NCBI RefSeq assembly: GCF_025766255.1
Contig: NW_026516714.1
Location: 238,345 to 302,344, forward strand
Reading direction: 5' to 3'
Source of the DNA: Zychaea mexicana
Taxonomy: Eukaryota; Mucoromycota; Mucoromycetes; Mucorales; Lichtheimiaceae
DNA: 64,000 nt
Below, piece by piece: positions 1 to 10,874 of the stretch; the first letter of the stretch is position 1, and every line of letters starts with the position of its first letter. The notes beneath the pieces were generated by a model. That model was not told where the DNA came from and searched no databases. It was given only the letters and a program-made list of their open reading frames with translations. A program made the position numbers and the translations under genes.

Positions 1-479
1 ATATTATAAACACTCGTTGACCTTTCACTTTTGGTTCCTTCAAATTGTGAACGATTTCTTCAATGATCTTGCTCCGACCTTAATTCAACAAACACATCAG
101 GAGTGTTAGTCTGCTTAATTTGTCGATTATGACCTATTCATTCAAAAAAGATTGTATTGTATAGTTTAGTACCATAGTAGGTTTATAAATGAAGAGATAC
201 ATACATGAATGCATTGTGCGGTGTCCTTGTTAGTAGAAAGTTGTACATTGAGTACACAATTTTCTTAAAGAGTGCTTCGATATCTCGGATTGACGTGCTA
301 AACGGGATCTACACACACGCTTAAAAATGAATCGTTGAAGGAGAGGGGCATAGTTATGCTGTATACAAGCAAGAAATAGCGCAGATGCAAAATGGGAATA
401 CATAAAATTTTACTTATGCCAGAGATCATAGCGACAGAAAAAGTTCTATATAGCGTAGAAATAGAGCTGCCAGTGCTAG
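1..479. other. No gene seen
   Basis: I find no convincing coding signal in this A/T-rich stretch. Open frames here are short and have no recognisable motifs. It may contain the 3' flank of the possible minus-strand ORF that ends at 480. Confidence 0.4.
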
Positions 480-950
480 CTACAGTCGTGGTGTAAAAAA
501 TGCTGCTTGAAAGTAGCATGCGATGAACCGGAGTTGTTGTTGCTGCGGAGGAGGAGCAGTTGGCGGTGGTGCTGGTGATGGTGATGATGATGATGGTAGT
601 TGCTGATTTATGTCAAGTAATTTGTCCACGAATCTCTCAAAGGAGACAACAGACAATGTGGCTGGTTGGATATCGCGATTGTATATTGGAGTCGATGGGT
701 AAATATGCATGATGTCATTTTTGTTCTTATATACTGGTTTCGAGAAATCAGTATAAACATTGTCCGAGACCTCTGACGTGATCGGTGACAAAGCATCAGT
801 AACCTCGACAGCAAATCCGGTGATGGTGTTTGGTACATTACTACAACGTATTCTAGATCTGACGTCCTTCATCGCATCCAGTGTTGACTGCGGCTGAAGA
901 CCAGGTACTGAAACGTAAGGAATCGGTGTATCAAGTAAGCTGACGATCAT
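480..950 (-). CDS. Possible small hypothetical protein (156 aa)
   Basis: This is a single open frame of 156 codons on the minus strand with no family that I recognise. The product starts MIVSLLDTPIPYVSVPG. The middle has mixed, protein-like composition, and a low-complexity part near residues 115-140 is rich in Ser, Pro and Gln (SSSSPSPAPPPTAPPPQQQQ). No signal peptide, membrane segment or catalytic motif is visible. Its upstream side faces a short inverted-repeat element. It could be a lineage-specific gene, the exon of a longer spliced gene, or a chance ORF. The only support is its length and composition, so confidence is low. Confidence 0.3.
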   Translation of the reverse strand: MIVSLLDTPIPYVSVPGLQPQSTLDAMKDVRSRIRCSNVPNTITGFAVEVTDALSPITSEVSDNVYTDFSKPVYKNKNDIMHIYPSTPIYNRDIQPATLSVVSFERFVDKLLDINQQLPSSSSPSPAPPPTAPPPQQQQLRFIACYFQAAFFTPRL

Positions 951-1153
951 CTTCTTTTGTGAAGTTTTCTGCTGCGTATGTTGTTTTTATAAGGATGTTC
1001 CAACCACTGCACGGGGGCCGTCGTCGTCGTTGATTGTTGCTGCCTTGTTTTTGTTTCCGTTATCCCCACCACACACATACACACAAACAGCTTATTAATG
1101 TGTAGGCAGCAAAGCGTCTTTTGATTCAGAGGGCAAAAGCTATTTTCATATTA

Positions 1154-1341
1154 CAGTCGACCCCCGTTAACGTCAACCCTCAGGGTACCAGCAAAAGTGT
1201 TGACCATATCGAGGGTTGACGACCACCGGGGGTAGAGAATAGGCAAAATCTCTAACTGCTAAATTTGAAAGGGTACCAGCGAATCGGTTGACGTTATCGG
1301 GGGTTGACGTTATCGGGGTTGACGTTAACGGGGGTATACTG
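1154..1341. mobile_element. Short TA-flanked inverted-repeat element (MITE, pogo/Tc1-mariner-like)
   Basis: A 188-bp element has terminal inverted repeats and no coding capacity. The left end reads CAGTCGACCCCCGTTAACG and the complement of the right end reads CAGTATACCCCCGTTAACG. The match continues into GTCAACCC on both sides, with three mismatches near the tip. Both ends are flanked by TA (1152-1153 and 1342-1343), the expected target-site duplication of Tc1/mariner/pogo transposons. Internally the motif GTTGACGTTA(T/A)CGGGG is repeated near the right end, and an AGGGTACCAGC block occurs twice. A transposase from elsewhere in the genome would be needed to move it. The superfamily assignment is inferred from the CAGT tips and the TA duplication. 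Confidence 0.75.
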
Positions 1342-2089
1342 TAGGCTGTTCCAAATTGCAAAACATAATCACGATATAGGATCAGCAAGGTTCGCTTATC
1401 ATCATCTCTAATGATAAAAAGATACTCTGACATATGCATGTATGTATTAGCTAAAATAGTCAAAGTCATGAGCTTCAACAGGAGTTTTAGATTAATGCGC
1501 TGGCATCAGCCAAAACAATTAATTGATTTTTCTGCATTACATGTGCATGTATTGCTTTCTTTTCATTCTGCACAAATGATTTGCTGCACACAGGACACTA
1601 CAAGTATCACCTTCTTATAGCATAAAGCAACAAGAACCTATGAATCAAGCAGCACGTACTGTAGAATGTAGTGCTTACAAACAAGATAGATTTCCCATGC
1701 CGTATTACAACAACATTCTTGCTGCTTCTAGTGATGATTACTGCGCATGAGCCAGACTATGATAGTTAAGCGTGGTTTGTAATTATACGCAAACCCGAGA
1801 TTCTGCTGAAGGTGGCGAAGGACGGTTTTCTCAATATCATTTTTCATTTATGTATTTGAGCTATGACATTATCCTTTGGTGGCGAGGGTGGAATATTGTC
1901 GTACTGGCAGACCTCCTGATAACTACTTATGCAGGTGAATGAGTAGAGCAACGTACACCATTAGGATAGTCCTGTTGCGGCTCATTCAAAAGGAGGCTTA
2001 TATCTATTATTACAAATTTTACTCATCCCTTCTTTACCTGATCTTTCTTCTTTGTATTGAAAATCTTACTCCTCTCGCTTCGAAAAACA
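1342..2089. other. Intergenic, upstream of MFS transporter
   Basis: No gene is recognised between the MITE and the transporter. A plus-strand frame at 1411-1620 has no recognisable motif. The last few hundred bases probably hold the promoter of the transporter gene. Confidence 0.35.
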
Positions 2090-4589
2090 ATGCTGAATGC
2101 GGGTAACGACTACCATCACGAATATTCAACCAATGAAGCACTCGAGGTTTCGGGAACCTCGAATAGAACAGATGGGGAGTATAATGATATACATCCGGCA
2201 ACCACAGTACAGTCCTTACTGTCATCTTCCGACAGAAATCACTACGGAAGTAACTTGACCAAGTATCATGCCATCGCGATATCAGATGATGGTCAAAAAG
2301 GCCATCTTGTCGATGAGACGCCTGCGTGTATTGTCACCCACGGAAGTGAACCGTCAGAAGACTCGTCAGAAGAAAGAAGTACGAAGAAGCTTGAAAACCT
2401 TGCCTTGGTTATTATGATGGCATCGTAAGTACTGTACATATTTATAGTCAAGGAAAGGTTGGATACACCTATAATACAGTACTAATGAAAAGTATGATGC
2501 TATTGTTTAAGTCCAGCGCTTACGACGTTTTGTCAATCAGCTTCAATGACAACCATGACAGTAATAGCTAGCGAATTCCAGAGGTAAAGAGTGTGTTGAA
2601 TTGTTTTTTTTTTGCTTTGATGTAATAATTTGTACAATAGTGCCCACCTGGCAACCTGGATTCCTAACGCTTATGGACTTATTCATCTGATGATAATTCC
2701 AACAGGTATGCAGTTTAGTCTTCAGAAAATATATCTTACAGATTTTTTTCGGCTTTAACTATGTCAGCAATTTATCATCCGTAGCATCACAATCATTTAC
2801 CTCTTTTAATCAATGGACATTCGTATAGTCGGACAGTTTTCGAAGGCGTTTGGGAGCAAATCTGTGTGGATTACACTTAACGTCATGTTCCTTATTGGAT
2901 CTGCAGGGTCCGCATACTCGCGAAATTTTATGCAACTGATTGCATCACAAGCGATATCAGGATTAGGAGGTGGACTCAGTACCCTTGTAAACATTATGCT
3001 ACATGACACTGTGCCCAGCGACAAACTTGGAATGTACATGTCTTACTCTAACATCATCCTCATGGTATGTAAATGAAGTTTAACGGCTAAGATAAGCTAT
3101 ACTTATGTTGTAAACTTTGTGGAATGGGCTAAGAATTAAGTTTATTATGCCATATGAACAACTATTAGATTTCGTTTATCTTTGGAGCGCCGTGTGGAGG
3201 ATACATTTCTGATACTTTTGGATGGAGATACTGTTACATGATTGCCATCTTACCCTTGACGCTGATTTTGTGCTTAAGCATATATCACCTCAAAAGCTAT
3301 GATGACGCCCCTATTGCCACCGCCACGGTTACCCCTCATGCCCCAAGCTCCGAGAGGAGAGGAGTTGTAGAGAAACCAACATTATTCACAGACAAGCTCC
3401 GCATGGTCGACCTTGTCGGAATTACTTTGCTATCCATCCCAACTGTATCATTCGTGTGCGCCATTTCTTTTGGGGGAACTGTTTATGCCTGGAGTAGCCC
3501 TATAATTATTGCAGCATTTGCAGTAACCTTACTTGGATACATCTTGTTCTTTTTACATCAAAAACGATGGGCTCAATATCCACTTTTGCCGCGAGCATTG
3601 ATCCATGACCGTAATTTTATTATATCGTGCATATGCTGTCTCTTAATGCATGTAATCACTGGAGGAGCTACAGCGACGGGACCTCAATATCTTATGGTAA
3701 CATCAACATAGGTGACAATTACGGACTTTGAACGAATATTAACTTGATATGTGATAATTCTTGGTAATTTGCCTTTAATGTCTTTCTTCTTAGGGATCCC
3801 TCCATTTCAGCATGGCTGACGCCGGAAGATGCAGTTTGCTCGCAACACCTGGAGTCCTCGCAGGGTATTACCTATCGGGACGTTATCTGAAACACGCTGG
3901 TCGGTTTTCGCGATTGATGCTTACTTGTATCGCAATGCAAACTCTATCATGGAGTACGATGTACTTTTGGACAAATGGTGATATATATTCTGCAGTGACC
4001 CTATTCCTTTACATCTTGGGAGGAATTGGCTGCGGTGCTCTCATGGTTTCACTAGCTGTAGCAGCTATCAGCACCCTGCCTACCGAGCGTAAGTATCTGG
4101 ACACAGAACCTCTTTTAGATGACATACCAGTAAAATTCTGTACTCATCACAGCATGGCAACACAAACATAACAGTAGGTGGTACAGCCCTGTCGATGTTT
4201 TACTTGGCCACCAATGTGGGAACTACGAGCGGCATAGCATGTTCATCCGCGATTATACAACGTACGCTGAAGGTGCTGCTGCCAACTAGAATTGATGGCC
4301 CCGATGCCGCCAAGGTACAGTTTATAAAAAAGTCTACATAACCTAAAATTATCATACATAAACCTTGTCTCTATTCTCACATATACATTGTAATATTTAG
4401 GTGATCGAGTTCATCATCACGTCCATCCGAAGAGTGAAAGAGCTATCCCCTGAAATTCAGCAGATTGTTGCAGATGTCATCGCCATAGCAGTGCAACATG
4501 TTATCTCATCCTTCATTTTATGCCTTGTATTCATGTTTTTTATTACACTTTGTATGCAGGATGTTAGCTTAAAGAAGAGAAAAGCATGA
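2090..4589 (+). CDS. MFS transporter, DHA2 / vacuolar basic amino acid (Vba-like) type
   Basis: A spliced membrane transporter of about 619 residues. Exons that keep frame are 2090-2424, 2512-2583, 2641-2705, 2829-3064, 3169-3696, 3794-4088, 4175-4314 and 4401-4589; the acceptor of exon 7 is the least certain. A hydrophilic N-terminus of about 110 residues precedes the first membrane segment. The MFS loop signature is seen as VGQFSKAFGSKS after exon 3, followed by GLGGGLSTLVN and GAPCGGYISDTFGWRYCY, the second-half landmark of DHA2 proteins. The C-terminal stretch around LLPTRIDGPDA and KELSPEIQQIVAD matches the pattern I know from fungal Vba/Fnx1 proteins. Such proteins exchange protons for basic amino acids or drugs at the vacuole or plasma membrane; the substrate here is not determined. 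A start at 2057, 11 codons upstream, is also possible. Confidence 0.88.
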
Positions 4590-4800
4590 AAACATGGATG
4601 TGTTACATTCTTTTTGATATATATTTCTCTATGGATGAGATTTGTAGTTGCATCAAAATGTTAATGGCGCCGTTAGCAATCACGAGCGCTGCTTAGTGAT
4701 CAAACCAGTCCATACTTAAGGTGACACAGGATGCATCTCATTATAATTTCGTGCCGAGCCTCATTAAATCGTTATATATTCATTTCGACGTGTTTCTACC

Positions 4801-6506
4801 ATGAGCTATCCAGCAATATTACAACAACTGCCTTCACCGGCGAAGCCTGACGATTCACCACTCAATGTTAACTATAGTGGAGCTCGACCTATAAGTGGAA
4901 CACGACACGCTTTCGGACAGGGCAAACGAGCCTATGCATCTCAAGACTTTAACCCAGCGATCGACTTTTACTCGCACGCCTTGCTGCATAGCTTTCCTGG
5001 ATTGTGGGTCTATTAATGAAGATTCATGTTGTCAACAGAGATTGAAGGTTGTGGATCTGAAGAACCACTGGAAGACATTTTGAGACGTAACCAAAACGGT
5101 ATGACGCGTTTAACGCTACATACGTGGGTGAACGACTTATCGATTGACAGAGGGGATCCACTAGCATCTATTTTATCTTCTGCATTGATATGTTCGAATC
5201 TACGCTGCGTGTCGCAACATTTTACTACTCGTTATGTTAATCATCAATTTCCAACAGTCCTTCAGAGCTACCGTCATTGTCGTTGTCGAATAATCTACAC
5301 CTTACTACACTTGTTGTAAGCTATGGGATGGACGAAGACAATGGCCTTATTCCGCTACTACGACGATCCCCGTATCTGATATCCTTCACGCCCAACAGCA
5401 AAAAATATCGGGACTGTGCGAAAATACTGAGGGTACTGGACGAGCACTGCCCCAACCTTTAAGAGTTTAGCTTTATAGGAGCCTCAGATCCACGTCTCTA
5501 CAGCACGAACTATACTTTGCCGACATTACCACCAGGACCACCATTGTCATCATCGCCCACCTCATCATCTGTTATGCATCAGCTTCGCAATATACTGGTT
5601 TGAAGAAGCTCAAGCTGCAGTCCCGGTCAATGGATTTAGGTGTAGCTATGGATGATGGCCCTATTGGCACGGCTTTTCGAAATCTCACACCACCCTGAAG
5701 CATTTGGAGGTGGCCTTGGGAACATGACTGGGTGGCAGACACAAGTGCTGGGACGTGCTTAGATAACTAGATGCTCCTCACTTGCGAGCACTGGCATTGA
5801 ACTTTACCTGGATCAGGTTGGTTCGGAGACAATATCAAAACTGGATACCGTGTGTCAATTTCTCCAAATTGTGAATATCCAAGGCACGGGTTTCTGGCAT
5901 CCATGGCTCTTTGAAGACTTGCATCTTTGCCACATCTCCGCAAGTTAGCCATATATGAAAAACATATTATGAAAACGATGATGATGGCGAAGGTCGAGAA
6001 ACAGTAGTCAGCAAAGATGCAGCAGCACAAGCGCCAGAGGACGGGATAATTCGTACAGCTCATTGGTTGGCTGCGGTGTTCGATCGTGCTGATACGTTGG
6101 TTGAGTTCGAGTATGGTCACAAAGTGCTCCTACTGGTGCTGCGATAATATTGATCTTGTACCCTACATTGCCTCTTCAAGCGTCCGGAAGCTGAACTTGG
6201 AGTATATCTCAATCGACAATAGCGACGCATAAATAGCATTTGGCAAGCAGCGAGGCAACACGAACCCTGTTTGTTTGGCTGTCTTTTGCCGTCGTAAAAA
6301 ATGACATGAAAGCTTTTGGCTCGATCAGCAATCTGGCGTATCTAAATGTTTGTGACTCGTACAGCGCGATCACCACAGATATGGTGTGCAGCCTCCTCCT
6401 AAAACCCCAAATCTGTAGCCGATTCGCTCTAGTGCGAGCGTATGACCTTAATAAGGAATATAACTATCAAAGGGTATACCCACGGCCCATCCATACTATT
6501 ATCTGA
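4801..6506 (+). pseudogene. Decayed TPR / leucine-rich-repeat gene of the F-box family
   Basis: The first frame (4801-5016) encodes 71 residues with a TPR-like segment, GKRAYASQDFNPAIDFYSHA, then stops. Downstream pieces in changing frames look like the LRR half of Mucorales F-box proteins, for example LRVLDEHCPNL at 5420-5460 followed at once by TAA with continuing sense (KEFSFIGASDPRLYS). Around 6240-6500 another piece reads ISNLAYLNVCDSYSAIT. The F-box that normally lies between TPR and LRR is not visible, so there is probably a deletion as well as several frameshifts and stops. No open model covers the region with plausible introns. TPR + F-box + LRR proteins would act as SCF ubiquitin-ligase adaptors; this copy looks dead. 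Confidence 0.6.
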
Positions 6507-8015
6507 AAAGAACTTTGAATAGAGTTAAGATAACTTATTTATTGATGAATACCAACAAGATGAATATTTAGTATTTTAAGCTAACTATAATAATGTGATA
6601 ATCAAAAGTCTTTTTATCTTAAAAAAAAACCGGCTATCACAGACTTACAATTTGCTCCTTGCTATCATCAAATAGTACATAATTACTTTATGCAAAAGCG
6701 CTAGATATGGTGGCAGCAGGTCACTCACAATGGGGGCCAATCTCTATAAACGATACCGTTTAACAAAACGAACGGATTCGTTAAAATATTAAAAATCGCA
6801 TCTTATAATCAAGAAGGACATTAAAGAAAACGATTACTATTATGCGAATGAGAAGTAGAGTCGTCTTTTATTTTTGGGTAAAGTGTCAGCATTCTCTCTT
6901 CCCTATCTTAAGTTGCACGAATATGCAGACATTTCCCTTGGACATATTTTAGTCGGCCTTGACTGGGTGACCGTTTACTCTACTATGATACAAATGGAAT
7001 ATCGTCCATCACTTTACAGATAGTTGAACGAGTCTTTCATGTTGTCGACTCCCTCATGTATGTTTCATCCACTCAAGCATTCATTTGAAACATAGCAAAA
7101 TGCAGTAAAATGTTGCGTATGCAGAAGATACGCAAAACCTTATGTGCATCCCTACGAACTATCGTGAACCCTGATTTTATAACGTGACGTATTGTTTTGG
7201 ATGCCCTCATCGTATGCTTCAATTGCGCGTATTTGGTATTCGAACATTGGCTATATGTTGCCTTGCATAGATACCTAATGGCCGACGCCGGTGCTTGTTC
7301 TATGCTGTTGTGTATCTGCGACGAGAGAGTCGATTTGATTTTGCATGGAGGAGGCATAGGCTCGGATTTGCAGCGAAAAAAGCAGCTGAGTATTAAGCAC
7401 TGATTCAATGACAGTGGATGCGGCGTCATGAATCTGTCCATACTCGTGGCCAGCTGTTCAGATGCCAAATTGCTGATTTTTACGAGAGGACTTGGATCTG
7501 TTTGAGTAATGGTGAGGAGAAGGGTGATGCCGTGTAAATAACCTTTCTTTGTTAAACAAAGAAAGTAGAGGTCTCCGAGGGGAAAAAAGTCAAAGCTCTT
7601 CGTAAACTTATAGTTCATACGATTGATAAATCAACTCTGAGAAACACATGTTTTATGCTTCTTTGGCTTTTTGGTCATTGGTAGTATAAAAGCCTCTACA
7701 AACAATACTCGCTTTAATTGGTATATAAAAGCATTATGTATACGATAGTTGTTGTGTACGTACGACGCTTGACGAAACAACTCAATTCAGCATAAGAGCA
7801 CGCTATTAGATCACCTATTGCTGTAAATAACGAAAAAAAAAACATGTATACATACGCTTTATTTATGTAGCGTAAATTGCTTATCAAATAGGCTCGTCCA
7901 TAAGCATTGAAAAAAAGTAAGGCTGCTTTGGCATCACTCTTTTTTTTTCCAGTTAAACATGTCTTAGTCTAAATCAGCACACACTGATTTTCATGGTACA
8001 GTAGTGGAAAAAGGA
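6507..8015. other. Intergenic; one unsupported minus-strand ORF at 7073-7618
   Basis: The stretch is A/T-rich. The only long open frame is 181 codons on the minus strand at 7073-7618. It is Cys-, Ser- and Thr-rich, has no motif I recognise, and its composition resembles translated noncoding DNA. I do not call it a gene. Nothing else is seen before the dispersed repeat that starts near 8016. Confidence 0.35.
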
Positions 8016-9388
8016 CAAGTTGATTAATAGCTTATTACCAGGGTGACTGAGCGTGTATTGGATTGGGCTGGAGTAAATATGGGCTGAACGCGTCTTCATG
8101 GTATCCAGTGAAACATTGTAGAAAGTCTCGGGCATCGTTGTATCAACTGTGGTGGCTCTCTCTTATACAAGTATATATATATATATATATACCCACAGCA
8201 TCCTGCGATAGCCGATCTCCCCAAGTCCGCAATGATGGATGTGGCCAGCTTCAAAAATAAATTGTCAAGAGCAGATTATAGAGCAGCACGGCTGTTTTCA
8301 ACATCGTATGTGCGTCATCCTGGAACCACTACTATCATCTATACAAGCTGCTTCTTCAGGTTGATACTGTTGTTTGGTTTGCTCATTTTATCAACCACCT
8401 CCCTCAGTAGCAGGGACATAAATCCAAGCTCCTTCCCTGTAATAGTCGTAGCTTCCCCCCATCTCCCACATACAACCCACCACCCAGTATCTCCCCCTAT
8501 TCTTATATGTGGAAAAAAAAAACAGGATAGTCGAGCAGAACCACGTGACCACAGAAAGCTAAAAAAAGTGAAAAGCGGGTACCAAAGTGTGATAAAGCGC
8601 ATTGTGATCGCGTTACTATCGTCTGTCATTGTTCCCCGCTTTGTTTAGCACGAAGCTGTGGGTGGGCAAAAAAATAAGGAACTTGTCAATAAAATAAAGC
8701 GGTAGAACGTTTATGAGAAGAGTGCGAAAAGAAAAAGATTGTTTTATTTTGTTTATCATTTTCTTATTTGTGTGTAATAATGTGTGTAATAAATAATAGT
8801 AATAATAATCTGTTCGTTCCTCACCCTCCACTGACCCGCACTGGTACATTGCAGTCATCTCTTCATGGCGGACCACTGAGCCCATCCAATCATCAGAAGA
8901 CTCTAAACAATCGCCAGCACTGGCACGGAACTGATCATAGCACGGACAGTGACTCCCGCGCATACAGCCCAACGCCTTTCCAAAACGAACTAAAGTTAAG
9001 AAAAAGAAAAAGAAAGGAAAAGCGAAATTGCTCGCTTTATATAGACGTTTTTTGACTGTCACGCTCGGGACTTCAAAAAGTTCCACCAAGTTCCATGGAT
9101 TTTCATTGGCTCTTGCTTAATAGTATGGCTTTAGCATATGGCTCAAAGGGACTATCACGAAAGCAAAGGAAAGGGGGTGTGCTTGGTGGTCAAGTAAACA
9201 AATGTGCTGCGGCGGTATGTAGTGGTACGTGTCTCTCACCATGCGGAGCTGTACCCTCCAATGCTGTCGCCGCTTGTTTGTGAGTGGGCCGTGCACGGCA
9301 CCGTGTCAAGCGAAAACAAAGACGCGAATGCGAATGAGCATGTAGATTCACGGAAGAAAAGCTTTTCAGCGAGCTCGTATACAGAATA
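8016..9388 (-). repeat. Dispersed repeat, copy 1 (longest)
   Basis: This region is homologous, on the opposite strand, to two other places in the window. Bases 8016-8420 match the complement of about 33940-34325. Bases 8525-8640 match the complement of about 33455-33600 and also of about 63765-63870. Bases 8640-9388 match the complement of about 62950-63760. Shared landmarks include a (TA)n run at about 8170-8190, a block rich in AACCAAACAACAG, and TCCGTGAATCTACATG near 9340. The order of blocks is the same in all copies, so this copy seems to join the parts seen separately in the others. Frames inside it carry stops and indels relative to the other copies, so I do not call genes here. No clean terminal repeats were found. 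It is probably a mobile-element family or a fragment of one. Confidence 0.75.
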
Positions 9389-10874
9389 AAATCAGCGTGC
9401 GCTAATAGACTGAGACGTATTCAGCTGGCGAAATAGTAGTGACCTTGCATGCCTGGGATGTTTATGGACGACCATCAGCCTACGCTGACAGCACACGCTG
9501 CGGCATCCTCCCTCGCGGCTTCGTCGTCGTACTTGTGCGCGGAATGCGTGCATCGTCCTTTGCAGCTTTCTCAACATCGTACTCTACTTTTTAGACGTGC
9601 TCTTCAGCATCGCCTAGTGCCTGATCATCGACAGATCGAAGGGGGGGGGAGGTGGGATGGGGTGAGGGCAGCAGAGATGACAGAGAGTGAGATGGGGCAG
9701 GTAATAACCAAAAGTAGTCGACAAGCTTCTACGCGACGAGCGCAACGAGAACTGTGAGAACAAAAGCCGTTAGAAAAGCACACTTGGCAGCGCTTTTGCG
9801 CAGCCCTGAACAGTAATGATGACGGCCATTACAATGGCAAAGGAGGTCCCACAATGGGTTGGCGCGAGGCGGATCTTTTACTTGCTACAATGACCCTGGC
9901 AATGGTAAAAATCGCGAGGAAAAACAAACAAAAGTGCGTAAAACGGTTGGAATGCAATTGGCATTGCTGGCACTTTGTCGTGCTGGGCATTGGTCAAGTT
10001 TACACTTGAGCTTTTTGGGACTTGGTCTTGCAGGACTCGGGTCTTGTTGGAACTAGATGTGTGATGAGACACAATACTGAGAAAAAAAGAGACCCCGGGT
10101 GAGGAACGCGTGACATTACAACTTTTCTCTTATGCTGTTCAGTTTGACCGTGAATAAGTTAGACGTTAAGCGAAATAAAAGTGGACACGTGTACGGGCAA
10201 AAAAGTACTACAAGTCCATCATTATTATGGCGCTGCATGATTTCGCTTTATGCTTGGAATGTTTCACATACCCATCTCCGCTATCTTCCAGGCACCGTCT
10301 CAAAACAACTATTTTTTGGCTGCGTCAAAAAAATTCAATAGTGGCCAAAAGTGCTGTGAGATGCACGCGTCATGACGGTCAAGATTTGCACGGGCATTGA
10401 ATGATGGATAGCCAAGTCGATACTGCTTGTTTACAAGCACAAGATTTTTGTTTTGTCCGATATATCCAGAGGCATAAAAGAAAGGCATAACACAATGCCC
10501 CGTTCCAATAGAAAACTCTGTTCATTTTTACAATAAGCAATGATTACCTTGAGATTTTTTGAAGAAACAATTAAAGAAACAATTGAATTTGGTTATCTTT
10601 TTTTTGTTTTTTTTTTTTAAAAAATATGCATATGGCAGATGCTGTGTATTGGAAGAGTGTGTCTATAGTGTAGAAGGGAACAAAAAGAACAAGAAAAGAA
10701 AAATGACGTGTTGTGTGGTGTTGGATGTGCAGGTATATCAAAAAGTGGAAAGGGGAAAAAACTAGAACGTTGTGCATACATTTACATACATGGATGAGGA
10801 AAAAAATAAGAGCAGTATATGGAGAAAATGGCATAAAATGGAAGTGGGGAGGATGATTACTACTACTACTACTA
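9389..10874. other. Intergenic / 3' flank of RhoGEF; no gene recognised
   Basis: Several frames of 60-100 codons occur on both strands, but none has recognisable motifs and they overlap each other. A G-rich patch lies near 9640-9700 and mixed A- and T-homopolymers at 10595-10625. The last part should contain the 3' UTR of the minus-strand RhoGEF gene, whose stop codon is at 10875. A (TAC)n run begins immediately downstream of that stop. Confidence 0.35.

Noticed and set aside
7073..7618. 181-codon minus-strand ORF
   Set aside because: No recognisable domain and composition of translated A/T-rich noncoding DNA; kept only as a note.
8616..9089. 157-codon minus-strand ORF with poly-Phe and poly-Tyr stretches
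   Set aside because: It lies in the dispersed repeat, and the homologous sequence at 63330-63870 does not preserve the frame.
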